A program made the translations under genes and the position numbers. From positions 1,736,001 through 1,800,000 of the forward strand of contig NZ_CP109104.1 of the NCBI RefSeq assembly GCF_035917675.1: a stretch of 64,000 bases of DNA, written 5' to 3'. The notes under the pieces were generated by a model. It worked only from the letters and a program-made list of their open reading frames with translations, was not told the DNA's origin and made no database searches. The stretch is from Streptomyces sp. NBC_01775 (GTDB lineage Bacteria; Actinomycetota; Actinomycetes; Streptomycetales; Streptomycetaceae). Positions 24,249-33,723 of this stretch are shown here, in pieces; position 1 is the stretch's first letter; each line of letters starts with the position of its first letter.

Positions 24249-25034
24249 TCATGTCCCCGTCCAGCGCGGTGCGCGCTTTTCCGCGAAGGCGCGGGGGCCC
24301 TCCTGTGCGTCGGTGGAGGTCAGCATGGCCCGGTAGCGGGGGAGGTTCGTGTTCCGCATCGTGGCGTAGGCGTCCTCGACGCCCAGTTGCTCCGTCGCGC
24401 GCAAGACTTCCTTCACGGCCGCCACCGCCAGGGGTGCGCCCTCCCGGATGGTGTGCGCCAGGGTGAGCGCCCTCTCCAGCGCGGTGTCCGGCCCGTCGAC
24501 AACCTGGTTCACCAGTCCCCACCTGGCCGCCTCCACCGCGTCCAGCCGCCGGCCGGTCAGCAGCAGCTCCGTTGCCACGGCGCGCGGCAGCCTGCGGGGC
24601 AGCCGCAGTACTCCGCCGGAGTCGGCGATCATGCCGACCTTCACCTCGGGGAGGGCGAATTCCGCGTGGGCCTCCGCCACGATCAGGTCGGCGGCCAGGG
24701 CGAGTTCGAAGCCGCCGCCCAGTGCGAGTCCGTTCACCGCGGCGATCACCGGCTTGTCCAGGTCGAACAGCTCGGTCAGCCCGGCGAACCCGCCGGGTCC
24801 GTGATCGGCGTCGATGGCCTCGCCCCCGGCCGCCGCCTTCAGGTCCCAGCCCGCCGAGAAGAACCGCTCCCCCGCCCCGGTGACCACCGCGGCCCGCAGC
24901 GTTCCGTCCTCGCGCAGCCGGTCGAAGCCCTCGTACAGGGCCTGGCTGGTGGCTGCGTCGATGGCGTTGGCCTTGGGCCGGTCCAGCGTGATCACCAGTA
25001 CGCCGTCCTGTACGTCCAGCCGTACGGGGTTCAT
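24249..25034 (-). CDS. caiD: Carnitinyl-CoA dehydratase-like crotonase
   Basis: Crotonase-fold enzyme of 261 aa. Long stretches match what I recall of E. coli Cai[12 protein letters not shown], then [46 protein letters not shown], and the C-terminal [10 protein letters not shown]. CaiD hydrates crotonobetainyl-CoA to carnitinyl-CoA. The ATG at 25034 follows AAAGGGAG. The upstream ADP-forming CoA ligase gene overlaps it by 4 bp, so this is the last gene of a four-gene operon. Crotonase function is certain; carnitine specificity rests on the motif match and would fit a role in using carnitine or a related acid. Confidence 0.85.
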   Translation of the reverse strand: MNPVRLDVQDGVLVITLDRPKANAIDAATSQALYEGFDRLREDGTLRAAVVTGAGERFFSAGWDLKAAAGGEAIDADHGPGGFAGLTELFDLDKPVIAAVNGLALGGGFELALAADLIVAEAHAEFALPEVKVGMIADSGGVLRLPRRLPRAVATELLLTGRRLDAVEAARWGLVNQVVDGPDTALERALTLAHTIREGAPLAVAAVKEVLRATEQLGVEDAYATMRNTNLPRYRAMLTSTDAQEGPRAFAEKRAPRWTGT

Positions 25035-27271
25035 GGTGCTCCCTTTCGTTGTTCCCGTTCGCTCAGGTGTGGCGCGGCGCGCCTGATCAGTACGTCCGCG
25101 GCGATCGCGCCCCGGCCCTCGGGCAGCACCAGCAGCGGGTTGACGTCCAGTTCGGTGACCTGGGGGTGGTCCCGTACGTAGGCGGCGACGGCCTGGACGG
25201 CGTCGACCACGGCGGGTACGTCGCCCGCCGGGCGGCCCCGGAAGCCGCGCAGCAGCGGCCACACGCGCAGGGAGGACAGCGCGGCTTCGATCTCCTCGCG
25301 CGTGGCCGGCAGCAGCAACGTGGCGGTGTCCCGGACCAGCTCCACCAGCACGCCGCCAGCGCCCAGGGTCAGCGCGGGGCCGAAGGCGGGGTCGTGGTGT
25401 ACGCCGACGAGGAGTTCGGCGACGGCGTCCGGCACCATCCGCTCGATCAGGAACCTGTCGGCGAGCCCCGCCATGGCGGATACGGCCTCTTCCACCGCCG
25501 CCTCACCGGCCAGTCCCAGGCGCACGCCGCCCACCTCGCTCTTGTGCGCCATGTCAGCGGCGAGAGCCTTGGCGACGACGGGAAAGCCCAGTTCGCGGGC
25601 GGCCCGCGCGGCCTCGCCGGGTGCCGCGACGGAGCTGTCCGGGACGGGCACGCCGTACCCCGCCAACTCCCGCTTCCCGGCGTACTCGTCCAGCGTCTCG
25701 CCGCCGTCCAGCGTGTCGCCGTCGTCCGGCGTCTCCTCGTCGTCCGGCGTCTCGCCGTCCCGTACGGGCTCATGAAGCGGCGGGCCATGTGGCGGCAGCG
25801 TCCGGTCCGCCGTGCGCCGGGCGGTACCGATCCGGTGGGCCGCGGCGATGGCCCGCACGCCGTCCGCCAGCCCTTGGAGGGGGACGATGCCCTGCGACAT
25901 CAGCCGCTGGGCGACCGGTTCGGGCACTCCTTCTGGCAGCGAACCGACCACGCAGGCCGGGGCGCCGGTCCGGCGCTGTGCTGCCACGTAGGCGTCCAGC
26001 GTGATGGTCCAGGCGCCGTCCTCGCACCGGTCGGCGCGTGGCAGGTCGAGCAGCAGCAGGTTCACGTCGCAGTCCGCGCCGAGGAGCGCGGTGAAGCACT
26101 CACGCTGCGCGCGGAAATCGCCCCAGATGTAGGTGTGGTAGTCGAGCGGGTTGCGTACATGCACCTGCTCGCCCAGCACCTCATGCAGCCGCGCGACCAA
26201 CTCCTGTGGAAGCGAGGGGAGTTCGACCCCGTGCCGCTGCGCGGTGTCCGCCAGCAGGGCGGCCTCGCCGCCGGAGCAGCTCGCCGAGGTGATCCGGGCA
26301 CGCTCCGGAGAGGCCGGGCCTCCACTCACCGGCCCGCTCACCCGTCCGCTCACCGGCCCGCTTATCCGCCCGCCCAACGGCCCGTGGACGTGCAGCAGCT
26401 TCAGCGTCTCCACGAAGGTGCCGATCTCCTCCACCCGCGCGACGCCGGTGCGCTGGAACAGGGCGTCGCACAGCACGTCCGAACCGGCGAGGGAGCTGGT
26501 GTGGCTCATGGTGGTCTGCGCGCCCAGCGCCGAGCTGCCCGCCTTCAGCGCCACGACGGGTACCCCGCGCCGCAGCGCGGACAGCGCCGCGCGGGCGAAG
26601 CCGACGGGGTCAGCGATCCCTTCCAGGTGCAGCCCGATGGCGGTCACGCGCGGGTCTTCCAGCAGGGCCTCGATCAGCTGCGGGGTCCCTGTGACCGCAC
26701 CGTTCCCGGAGGTGATCAGGTAGGCGAGGGGGAGCGCGCGGCGCTGCATGGTGAGGTTCTGGCCGATGTTGCCGCTCTGGGTGATGACGGCGACGCCGCT
26801 GTCCGTCCGGGCGCCGCCGTGCTGGTCGGCCCACAGCGCCGTACCGTCCAGGTAGTTGAGGACGCCGAGGCAGTTGGGCCCGATGACCGGCATGTCACCG
26901 GCGGCGGCGCGCAGCGCGTCCTCCAGCGCGGCGCCGCGCGGCCCGTCCTCGGCGAAGCCGGACGCGTGGCACACGGCCCCGCCGGCGCCGCGCCCGGCGA
27001 GTTCGCCGAGGATTCCCACGGTCGCCTCCGCCGGTACGGCGAGGAACGCGGCGTCCGGCGCCGCGGGCAGCTCGCCCGTGCCGCGGTGACACGGCAGGCC
27101 CTCGATGTGGTCCCGGCGGGGATGTACGGGCCACAGCTCGCCCTCATATCCGACGGCGCGGCACTGGCGGATGGCCGCAGCCGCCGACTCGCCGCCGTAC
27201 ACCGCTATATGACGAGGCCTCAGCAGGCGGTTCAACGGGCGGGCCCGAGGGTGAGGGGCGCCCGGCGTCAT
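25031..27271 (-). CDS. ADP-forming acyl-CoA synthetase
   Basis: A 746-aa acyl-CoA synthetase of the ADP-forming (acetate-CoA ligase/Pat-like) superfamily. Order: CoA-binding domain (about 15-140; [20 protein letters not shown]), succinyl-CoA-synthetase-like domains (about 150-470; [13 protein letters not shown], and [12 protein letters not shown] with the phospho-His), an acidic low-complexity linker with repeats of (G)[16 protein letters not shown] (about 510-530), and a C-terminal ATP-grasp domain (about 535-735; [20 protein letters not shown]). It would activate the acid substrate of this operon at the cost of ATP to ADP, in place of the AMP-forming CaiC used in enterobacteria. Overlaps the caiD-like gene by 4 bp and abuts the dehydrogenase gene. 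Confidence 0.9.
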   Translation of the reverse strand: MTPGAPHPRARPLNRLLRPRHIAVYGGESAAAAIRQCRAVGYEGELWPVHPRRDHIEGLPCHRGTGELPAAPDAAFLAVPAEATVGILGELAGRGAGGAVCHASGFAEDGPRGAALEDALRAAAGDMPVIGPNCLGVLNYLDGTALWADQHGGARTDSGVAVITQSGNIGQNLTMQRRALPLAYLITSGNGAVTGTPQLIEALLEDPRVTAIGLHLEGIADPVGFARAALSALRRGVPVVALKAGSSALGAQTTMSHTSSLAGSDVLCDALFQRTGVARVEEIGTFVETLKLLHVHGPLGGRISGPVSGRVSGPVSGGPASPERARITSASCSGGEAALLADTAQRHGVELPSLPQELVARLHEVLGEQVHVRNPLDYHTYIWGDFRAQRECFTALLGADCDVNLLLLDLPRADRCEDGAWTITLDAYVAAQRRTGAPACVVGSLPEGVPEPVAQRLMSQGIVPLQGLADGVRAIAAAHRIGTARRTADRTLPPHGPPLHEPVRDGETPDDEETPDDGDTLDGGETLDEYAGKRELAGYGVPVPDSSVAAPGEAARAARELGFPVVAKALAADMAHKSEVGGVRLGLAGEAAVEEAVSAMAGLADRFLIERMVPDAVAELLVGVHHDPAFGPALTLGAGGVLVELVRDTATLLLPATREEIEAALSSLRVWPLLRGFRGRPAGDVPAVVDAVQAVAAYVRDHPQVTELDVNPLLVLPEGRGAIAADVLIRRAAPHLSEREQRKGAP

Positions 27272-28512
27272 CAGGCGCCCAGGGGACGCAGCAGGGAGCG
27301 GGAGATGATGTGCCGCTGGATCTCGCTCGTGCCGTCCCAGATGCGCTCGACACGGGCGTCACGCCAGTAGCGCTCGATGGGCAGCTCGGCCATGAGTCCC
27401 ATGCCGCCGAAGGTCTGGAGCGCCTGGTCGGTGATGCGGCCCAGGGCCTCGGAGGCGTACAGCTTGGCCATCGCCGCGTCGCGGTCGGTCATGGTGCCCT
27501 GGTCCTGCTTCCAGGCGGCGCGCAGGGTCAGCAGTTCGGCGGCCTCCAGCTCGGTGGCCAGGTCGGCGAGCGGGAAGCTCACGCCCTGGAACCGGCCGAT
27601 GGGCTGCCCGAACTGCTCGCGTTCGGCGGCCCAGTCGAGGGTGAGGTCGAGCACGCGGCGGGCCCGGCCGATGCTGGTGGCGGCGACCTGGAGGCGGCTG
27701 GCGCCGAGCCACTCCCCCATCAGCGCGAAGCCCTGGCCCTCCTCCCCCAGCCGCTGGGCGGCCGGGAGCCGGACGTCGGTGAAGGTCAGTTCGCACTGGT
27801 GGTAGCCCCGGTGCGACACGCACCCCGAGCCGCGCCGCACCTCGACACCGGGTGCGTCGAGGTCCACCAGGAAGGCGGTGATGAGGTTCTTGGTGCCGCG
27901 CGCGGTCTCCTCGGTACCGGTGGCCGCGAACACGATGGCGAAGTCGGCCATGTCGGCGTGCGAGATGAAGTGCTTGGTGCCGTTCAGCACGTACGCGTCA
28001 CCGCCGTCCCCACCGTCACCGCCGTCCCCGCCACCGGAATGGCCGCCCCCGGAATCGCCGTCACTGCCCCCGGTACCGCCGCTTTCGTGTACGGCGCGGG
28101 TGCGCATCGAGCGGACGTCGGAGCCGGCGCCCGGCTCGGTCATGGCGAGGCAGTCGTGCCGCTCGCCGCGCACGGCGGGCAGGAGGTAGCGGGTGCGCTG
28201 CTCGCCCTCGCACGCTTCGAGGATGTTGCTGGGGCGGGCGACGAGCATCTGGAGGGCGAAGCTTGTCTTGCCCAGTTCGCGCTCGACGAGGATCATGCTG
28301 ACTGCGTCGAGTCCGCCGCCGCCGATCTCCTCCGGCATGTTCGCCGCGTACAGCCCGGCGCCGATCGCCTTCTCGCGGATGGCGCGGGCCAGTTCGGGCG
28401 GTACGTCGTCGAGTTCTTCGACCTCGTCGGCGTGCGGGTCCAGTTCGGTCCGCACGAACTTGCCGACGGTCTCCACGATCATGCGCTGCTCGTCGGTCAG
28501 CTCGAAATCCAT
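27271..28512 (-). CDS. Acyl-CoA dehydrogenase with Gly/Asp-rich insertion
   Basis: FAD-dependent acyl-CoA dehydrogenase of 413 aa. It has the N-terminal helical domain (DEQRMIVETVGKFVR), the middle beta domain with the FAD/substrate motif CLAMTEPGAGSD, and the C-terminal helical domain with TFGGMGLMAELPIERYWRDA and IWDGTSEIQRHIISR. Between residues about 143 and 172 is an insertion made almost only of Gly, Asp and Ser, in the surface loop after the TEPGAGSD strand; this is not seen in typical family members. In the operon it could oxidise a butyrobetainyl- or crotonobetainyl-type CoA ester, like CaiA, but the direction and substrate are inference. Confidence 0.9.
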   Translation of the reverse strand: MDFELTDEQRMIVETVGKFVRTELDPHADEVEELDDVPPELARAIREKAIGAGLYAANMPEEIGGGGLDAVSMILVERELGKTSFALQMLVARPSNILEACEGEQRTRYLLPAVRGERHDCLAMTEPGAGSDVRSMRTRAVHESGGTGGSDGDSGGGHSGGGDGGDGGDGGDAYVLNGTKHFISHADMADFAIVFAATGTEETARGTKNLITAFLVDLDAPGVEVRRGSGCVSHRGYHQCELTFTDVRLPAAQRLGEEGQGFALMGEWLGASRLQVAATSIGRARRVLDLTLDWAAEREQFGQPIGRFQGVSFPLADLATELEAAELLTLRAAWKQDQGTMTDRDAAMAKLYASEALGRITDQALQTFGGMGLMAELPIERYWRDARVERIWDGTSEIQRHIISRSLLRPLGA

Positions 28513-28544
28513 GTTCTTCCTCTCCTCAGCTGGCCGTCCGGTCC

Positions 28545-29135
28545 TCAGCTGGTCCGGCGGTTGGCCCGGCTGCGGTCGCCGGGTATGCCCATGGGTCTGC
28601 CGACCACTTCGGGTACGGGCAACGCGTCGTGCGCGGACTGGATCTCACCGAGCCGGCGCAGGAGTTCCCCGGGGATGGGGCAGGCGCGCGCCTGCTCCGT
28701 GTCGACGTGCAGCAGCAGCTGCTCGGCCGTGGCGAGCAGGGTGCCGTCGGCACCGTGCCGCATTTCGTGGAAGAGGTGCACCCGCTTGGTGTCGTGGTCG
28801 AGCAGCCGCAGCGTGAGCCGGAGCGGCTCCCCCTCGGCGGCCTCGCGCTTGTTGTGCAGGTGCGTCTCCACCGTGTAGAGGGACCCGCCGTTCGCCCGGT
28901 ACTCCTCGTCGATGCCGAGGTAGCGGAAGAAGGCGTCGGAGTTGTCGCCGAAGACGAGCAAGTAGCACGACTCGCTCATGTGCCCGTTGTAGTCCACCCA
29001 CTCCGGCCGTACCGGAGTGGCGTGCAGCTCCAGCGGCGCCGGCACGGGCGCCGCGTCGTCCCACGGCCGGTGGCCCGTTCCCTCGTACGGAGTGACCACG
29101 CGTGCCGGGTTCTCTGCCATCGGGTTCTCTGCCAT
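28545..29135 (-). CDS. Hotdog-fold acyl-CoA thioesterase
   Basis: Thioesterase of 196 aa of the 4-hydroxybenzoyl-CoA thioesterase-like family. The active-site segment is RPEWVDYNGHMSES, with the catalytic Asp in the DxNGH pattern, followed by FGDNSDAFFRYLGID and HLFHEMRH. Strong resemblance to thioesterases found in carnitine/betaine catabolic operons (betainyl-CoA thioesterase type) fits the CaiD-like gene downstream. The start at 29135 is chosen because AGGGTGG lies just upstream; an exact duplication of MAENP leaves a second ATG at 29120. First gene of the operon, with palindromic operators 25-60 bp upstream. Confidence 0.85.
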   Translation of the reverse strand: MAENPMAENPARVVTPYEGTGHRPWDDAAPVPAPLELHATPVRPEWVDYNGHMSESCYLLVFGDNSDAFFRYLGIDEEYRANGGSLYTVETHLHNKREAAEGEPLRLTLRLLDHDTKRVHLFHEMRHGADGTLLATAEQLLLHVDTEQARACPIPGELLRRLGEIQSAHDALPVPEVVGRPMGIPGDRSRANRRTS

Positions 29136-29159
29136 CTGTCCACCCTGAGATCCTGGCGT

Positions 29160-29197
29160 GCATCGCATAATGTGCGATGCGCGTTCGCATTGTGCGA
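29160..29197. promoter_or_regulatory. Tandem palindromes between thioesterase and iclR genes
   Basis: GCATCGCA-TAATG-TGCGATGC (29160-29180) and TCGCA-TTG-TGCGA (29185-29197) share the half-site TCGCA/TGCGA. They sit between the divergent operon start and the IclR gene and are good candidates for its binding sites. Confidence 0.65.
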
Positions 29198-29358
29198 CGC
29201 TACGAGGCGACTTTCCGGCACGTCAAGTACCGCGACCACCCGCGCGGGGCACAGCGAGCCACGGCGATCCCCAGCGAGGCGGACGACTACGCTTCCCGGA
29301 ACGGACGAGTGCCGGACGGACGAGGCCGGAGCGGACGAGGAGAGCGGAGACAACGGAA

Positions 29359-30204
29359 ATGGACACGGCGCACGCCCCGGACGCTCTGGACGAGCAGGGC
29401 ACTTCGGGCAGACAGGGCGCCTTGGACGAACAGGGCGGGACACGCCCTGGCGGGGGCCGCGTACAGGCGCTGGAGCGGGCCATCGCCCTGCTCAACGCCG
29501 TCTCGGCGAGCGCCCCCGAAGGCCGTCCCGTCGCCGAACTGGCCGCCGAGTGCGGCCTCAACCGGGCTACGGCCTGGCGGCTGCTGGCCACCCTGGAACA
29601 TCACGCGATGGTCGAACGGGACCCGGCCGGCAACCGGTACACCATCGGCTCCGCGATCAGCCGCATGGCCTCGACCGCGAGCGTGGAGGGGCTGATCCGC
29701 CGCTCCCACGACGTGCTGGAGCGGCTGTGCCGGGACACCGGTGAGACCGCGAACCTCGCCGTCGCCCAGCGGCTCGGCCTCACCTACGTCGACGAGGTGG
29801 TACCGCCCGCCGTGCTCAGCGCGCGCTGGCTCGGCCGCCAGGTCCCGATCCACGCCACCTCGGCCGGCAAGGCGCTGCTCGCCTGGCAGACGGCCGGGGA
29901 GGTCGAGGCGCTGCTCTCCGGCCCGCTGGCCGAGTACACCGAGACGACCCGCACCGACCGGCAGGCCCTGCACACCGAACTCGCCGAGGTCCGCGCCCAG
30001 GGCTACAGCGTCAGCGTCGGCGAACTCGAACCCCAGCTCTACGGGGTCGCCGCTCCCGTCCTCGACGCGGACGGCCACCCCCTCGCCGTCGTCAGCGTCT
30101 GGGGCCCACGGGACCGCGTCACCGAATCCCGCTTCGCGGAACTCGGCGCACGGGCCCGGCAGGCGGCCCACGAAATCCGCGAACGCCTCGCGCCGGGCTC
30201 GTAA
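29359..30204 (+). CDS. IclR-family regulator
   Basis: Regulator of 281 aa. After a variable N-terminus containing a repeated ALDEQG motif (residues 8-27), the winged helix (about 35-95) reads RPVAELAAECGLNRATAWR and is followed by the IclR effector domain (about 105-275) with the typical ETANLAVAQRLGLTYVDEV, PIHATSAGKALLA and GYSVSVGELEPQLYGVAAPV. The ATG at 29359 is the first start next to conserved sequence. It is divergent from the acyl-CoA operon and separated from it by tandem palindromes, so it probably controls that operon in response to the acid substrate or its CoA ester. Confidence 0.92.
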   Translation: MDTAHAPDALDEQGTSGRQGALDEQGGTRPGGGRVQALERAIALLNAVSASAPEGRPVAELAAECGLNRATAWRLLATLEHHAMVERDPAGNRYTIGSAISRMASTASVEGLIRRSHDVLERLCRDTGETANLAVAQRLGLTYVDEVVPPAVLSARWLGRQVPIHATSAGKALLAWQTAGEVEALLSGPLAEYTETTRTDRQALHTELAEVRAQGYSVSVGELEPQLYGVAAPVLDADGHPLAVVSVWGPRDRVTESRFAELGARARQAAHEIRERLAPGS

Positions 30205-30467
30205 GGCCCGGAGCCGGCCGGACCCCCGTCACTCGGCCCCGGCCCCGGCCGAAGGGAAGTAGAAACTCACTTCCCGTCGGGGAAACTTGTCCGCACTGGA
30301 AGCTCGAGCGGACCTGGCCTGGCTCATGAACGCCCGCCGCAACGTCGGTCGGAGGCTGCGCGTGATCGCTCCTGGCGTCGAGTACGTCTTGTCCACGGCG
30401 CGGCATGTTCGTTATCACCACCCGGCCACCTCTCGTCGGCCACCGGCCACCGTGGGGAGGTGCGGGC

Positions 30468-31595
30468 TCAAGCGGGTACGGTCACGTGCGCAGAGCGTGC
30501 GTCCGGTGCGCTGAGCGGGATTCCGGTCCCTCCCTTGCGCACGGCGATGATCTCCGCGGCGATCGAGACAGCGGTCTCCTCGGGCGTACGGTCCCCGAGG
30601 TCGAGTCCGATCGGCGACCGCAGCCGCGCCAGCTCCGCCTCGCTCATGCCGATGTCCCGCAGGCGCTGGTTGCGGTCCAGGTGCGTACGGCGCGACCCCA
30701 TGGCTCCGACGTACGCGACAGGCAGCCGCAGCGCCGATTGGAGCAGCGGCACGTCGAACTTCGCGTCATGGGTGAGCACGCACAAGGCGGTGCGCCCGTC
30801 GACCTCCGTTCCCCGCAGATAGCGGTGCGGCCAGTCCACCACGATCTCGTCGGCGTCAGGGAAGCGCTCCCGCGTGGTGAAGACGGGGCGCGCGTCGCAC
30901 ACGGTGACGTGGTAGCCGAGGAGCTTGCCCGCGCGCACCAACGCCGCCGCGAAGTCGATCGCCCCGAACACGATCATCCGGGGCGGCGGCAGACTCGACT
31001 CGACGAAGACCGTGAGCCCGCCCGGGCAGCGGGAGCCGTCCTCGGAGAGTTCGAGCGTTCCGGTGCGGCCTGTGCCGAGCAGGGCGCGTGCCTCGTGCGC
31101 CACGGCCTCGGCAACCCGGCCACCACCATCGCCGAGCGTTCCCGCGTGCGGCCCCTCGGCGGGTACGGCCAGGGCCCCGCCCACGAGTTCGGCCGGCCCA
31201 CGGACCACCCGGGCGAGGGCGACGCCGTCGCCCCGGGCCGCCGTTCGCAGGGCCGTCGCGAATGCCTCGCGCTGCGGCGCCCGCGCTCCCACCGGAGTGA
31301 CCAGGATGTCGATCACTCCCCCGCACGTCAGCCCGACCGCGAACGCGTCCTCGTCGCTGTAGCCGAACCGTTCGAGCACCGGCTCGCCGTCCGCGAGCGC
31401 CTGTCCGCACAGTTCATGGACGGCGCCTTCGACGCAGCCGCCGGACACCGAGCCGATGACGGTCCCCTCTCCGTCCACCGCGAGAGCGGCACCCGGACCA
31501 CGAGGGGCGCTGCCGGAGACGGCCACGACCGTGGCGACGGCGAAGGCACGGCCGTCCTCGGCCCACTTCGTCAACTCCCCGGCGATGTCAAGCAC
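30468..31595 (-). CDS. xdhC: XdhC/CoxI-family molybdenum cofactor insertion protein
   Basis: Maturation factor of 375 aa for the molybdenum hydroxylase encoded upstream. The N-terminal XdhC domain (about 10-80) has ATVVAVSGSAPRGPGAALAV and SVSGGCVEGAV with the conserved Cys; the C-terminal Rossmann domain contains MIVFGAIDFAAALVRAG and VAYVGAMGSRRTH. These proteins bind molybdenum cofactor and insert the sulfurated form into the apoenzyme. The GTG start at 31595 overlaps the end of the large-subunit gene by 8 bp; it is the last gene of the operon. Confidence 0.9.
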   Translation of the reverse strand: MLDIAGELTKWAEDGRAFAVATVVAVSGSAPRGPGAALAVDGEGTVIGSVSGGCVEGAVHELCGQALADGEPVLERFGYSDEDAFAVGLTCGGVIDILVTPVGARAPQREAFATALRTAARGDGVALARVVRGPAELVGGALAVPAEGPHAGTLGDGGGRVAEAVAHEARALLGTGRTGTLELSEDGSRCPGGLTVFVESSLPPPRMIVFGAIDFAAALVRAGKLLGYHVTVCDARPVFTTRERFPDADEIVVDWPHRYLRGTEVDGRTALCVLTHDAKFDVPLLQSALRLPVAYVGAMGSRRTHLDRNQRLRDIGMSEAELARLRSPIGLDLGDRTPEETAVSIAAEIIAVRKGGTGIPLSAPDARSAHVTVPA

Positions 31596-33723
31596 GTCGC
31601 TGCTCTGTGGCCGCGAGCACCCGGTCAGGGCGGATGGGCAAGTTCCGCTGCCGGACGCCCGTCGCGTGCCACACCGCGTTGGCGACGGCAGCGGCGGCGC
31701 CCACGACGCCGATCTCACCTACCCCCTTGATGCCGACCGGGTCGCCCGGGACGGGGTCGTCCACCCAGTCCGCCTCGACGCGGTCCACGTCGGCGTTGGC
31801 GGCGAAGTGGTAGCCCGCGAGGTCGGCGCCGACGATGCCGCCCGAGGTCTGGTCCCGCAGCGCTTCCTCGTGCAGGGCCATGGAGATGCCCCAGATCATC
31901 CCGCCGGTCAACTGGCTGCGCGCCGTGAGCGGGTTGACGATACGGCCCGCGGCGAACATGCCGAGCATGCGCCGCACGCGTACCTCGCCGGTCGCGGTGT
32001 CCACGGCGACCTCGGCGAACTGGGCTCCATAGGAGTGGCGCTCGGCCGGTGCGAGCGCGGCGAGAGCCTCGGCGCTGTCCGAGCGCACGGTGAGGCCCTC
32101 CGGCGGGATGTCCACGCCGAGCGCGAGGCGCTCCCTGATTTCCCGGGCGGCCGGTGTGATGGCCCACACCCAGGAGCTGGTGCCCGCCGAGCCGCCCGCC
32201 ACCCACGCGAGCCCGAAGTCGCTGTCCGCGATGCGGACCTGGACCCGTTCGGGCTCGACGGCGAGTGCGTCGGCCGCGACGAGGGTGAGCGCCGTCCGGG
32301 CTCCGGTGCCGATGTCGGCGGCAGCGATCCGGACGGTGAACGTTCCGTCGGCCCAGGCCGTGACCGCCGCCGTGGACGGGAGCGCGAACGCGTGGAAGGT
32401 GGCGGCTGCGGTGCCGGTGCCGAGCAGCCACCGTCCTTCGCGGCGCAGTCCGGGCCGGGGATCACGGTCGGCCCAGCCGAACCTGCGGGCGCCCTCCTCG
32501 AAGCAGCCGATCAGGTTGCGGCCCGCGAACGGCAGTCCGGTCACCGGGCCTGTCTCGGGTTCGTTGCGTACCCGCAGGGCGATCGGGTCGACACCGCACT
32601 TCTCAGCGAGTTCGTCGAGCGCCGACTCCAGGGCGAAGGCCCCGGGGGCCATACCCGGTGCGCGCATGGACGTCGGGGTGGGGACGTCGAGGTGGACGAC
32701 CCGGACGTCGGTGTGGTGCGCTTCGGCGTCGTACAGGGACCGGCCGGCCGCGGCGGCCGGCTCGGCGAAATCGTAGACGGCGGAGGTCCGGCTGACGGAG
32801 CGGTGCTCCAGCGCGCGCAGCCGGCCCTCCGCGTCGGCGCCGAGCCTGACCCGCTGCGCGGTGGGGCTGCGGTGGCCGGTGAGCGTGAACATCTGCCGGC
32901 GGGTCATCGCCACGCGGACCGGCCGCCGCAGCACGGTGGCCGCCATCACCGCCGCCACCTGGTGCACCCGGACGGTCTTGGAGCCGAAGCCCCCGCCGAC
33001 ATGTTCGGAGCGGACCCGTACCGCGGCCGGATCGAGCGAGAACAGGTTCGCGAGGTCCGCCGCGACCCAGGCGGCGCCCTGGTTGGAGTCGACGACCTCC
33101 AGCCTGCCGTCGTCCCAGCGCGCTGCCGCCGCATGCGGTTCCATCGGGTTGTGGTGCTCTTCGGGGGTGGTGTATTCCGCGTCGACGACGAAGGCGGACG
33201 CGGCGAGCCCTGCCGCCAGATCACCCTTGCCCGTTGTCGGGGGCATGACGCCGCCCATCGGCTGGGCGTCGGAGCGGTCCCCGGCGAACGCCGCGTCGTG
33301 CGGCTCCTGTTCGTAGCGTACGACCAGCGCTTCGGCGCCTGCCCTGGCCTGCTCGGGCGTCTCGGCGACGACAAGGGCGACGGGCCAGCCCTCGTGCGGC
33401 ACACGGTCGTTCTGGAAGGCGCCGACGGTCGGGTCGGGCACCATGCCCATGATGCTGCCGTAATCCGTGCGGACGCGCGGCGCGTTGTCATGGTGCAGTA
33501 CGGCGAGGACACCGGGCATCGCGAGCACGGCGGCGTCGTCGACGGCGCGGATGCGGCCACGGACGATGGTGGACAGCACCAGGCTGCCGTGGGCGAGTTC
33601 GGCGAAGGGGATGTCGGCCGCGTACCGCGCGGCGCCGGTGACCTTGTCCCGTCCCTCGACGCGGGTGTGCGCGGTGCCGACGGCGCCCTTCGCCTGTGTA
33701 CGTTCGGGAATGGTGGAGGTCAT
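31588..33723 (-). CDS. Molybdopterin-binding subunit of xanthine dehydrogenase-family enzyme
   Basis: Catalytic subunit of 711 aa. It has the small N-terminal a/b-hammerhead domain (EGRDKVTGAARYAADIPF), the substrate/cofactor region with GGGFGSKTVR, the molybdopterin segment PTSMRAPGMAPGAFALE, and the C-terminal GVGEIGVVGAAAAVANAV with the catalytic Glu of GxGE. The three-subunit architecture and the form of the FAD subunit resemble the PaoABC/YagTSR aldehyde oxidoreductases more than purine dehydrogenases. Substrate is therefore probably an aldehyde or N-heterocycle, not determinable here. TGATG overlap with the FAD subunit upstream and 8-bp overlap with xdhC downstream. Confidence 0.92.
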   Translation of the reverse strand: MTSTIPERTQAKGAVGTAHTRVEGRDKVTGAARYAADIPFAELAHGSLVLSTIVRGRIRAVDDAAVLAMPGVLAVLHHDNAPRVRTDYGSIMGMVPDPTVGAFQNDRVPHEGWPVALVVAETPEQARAGAEALVVRYEQEPHDAAFAGDRSDAQPMGGVMPPTTGKGDLAAGLAASAFVVDAEYTTPEEHHNPMEPHAAAARWDDGRLEVVDSNQGAAWVAADLANLFSLDPAAVRVRSEHVGGGFGSKTVRVHQVAAVMAATVLRRPVRVAMTRRQMFTLTGHRSPTAQRVRLGADAEGRLRALEHRSVSRTSAVYDFAEPAAAAGRSLYDAEAHHTDVRVVHLDVPTPTSMRAPGMAPGAFALESALDELAEKCGVDPIALRVRNEPETGPVTGLPFAGRNLIGCFEEGARRFGWADRDPRPGLRREGRWLLGTGTAAATFHAFALPSTAAVTAWADGTFTVRIAAADIGTGARTALTLVAADALAVEPERVQVRIADSDFGLAWVAGGSAGTSSWVWAITPAAREIRERLALGVDIPPEGLTVRSDSAEALAALAPAERHSYGAQFAEVAVDTATGEVRVRRMLGMFAAGRIVNPLTARSQLTGGMIWGISMALHEEALRDQTSGGIVGADLAGYHFAANADVDRVEADWVDDPVPGDPVGIKGVGEIGVVGAAAAVANAVWHATGVRQRNLPIRPDRVLAATEQRRA

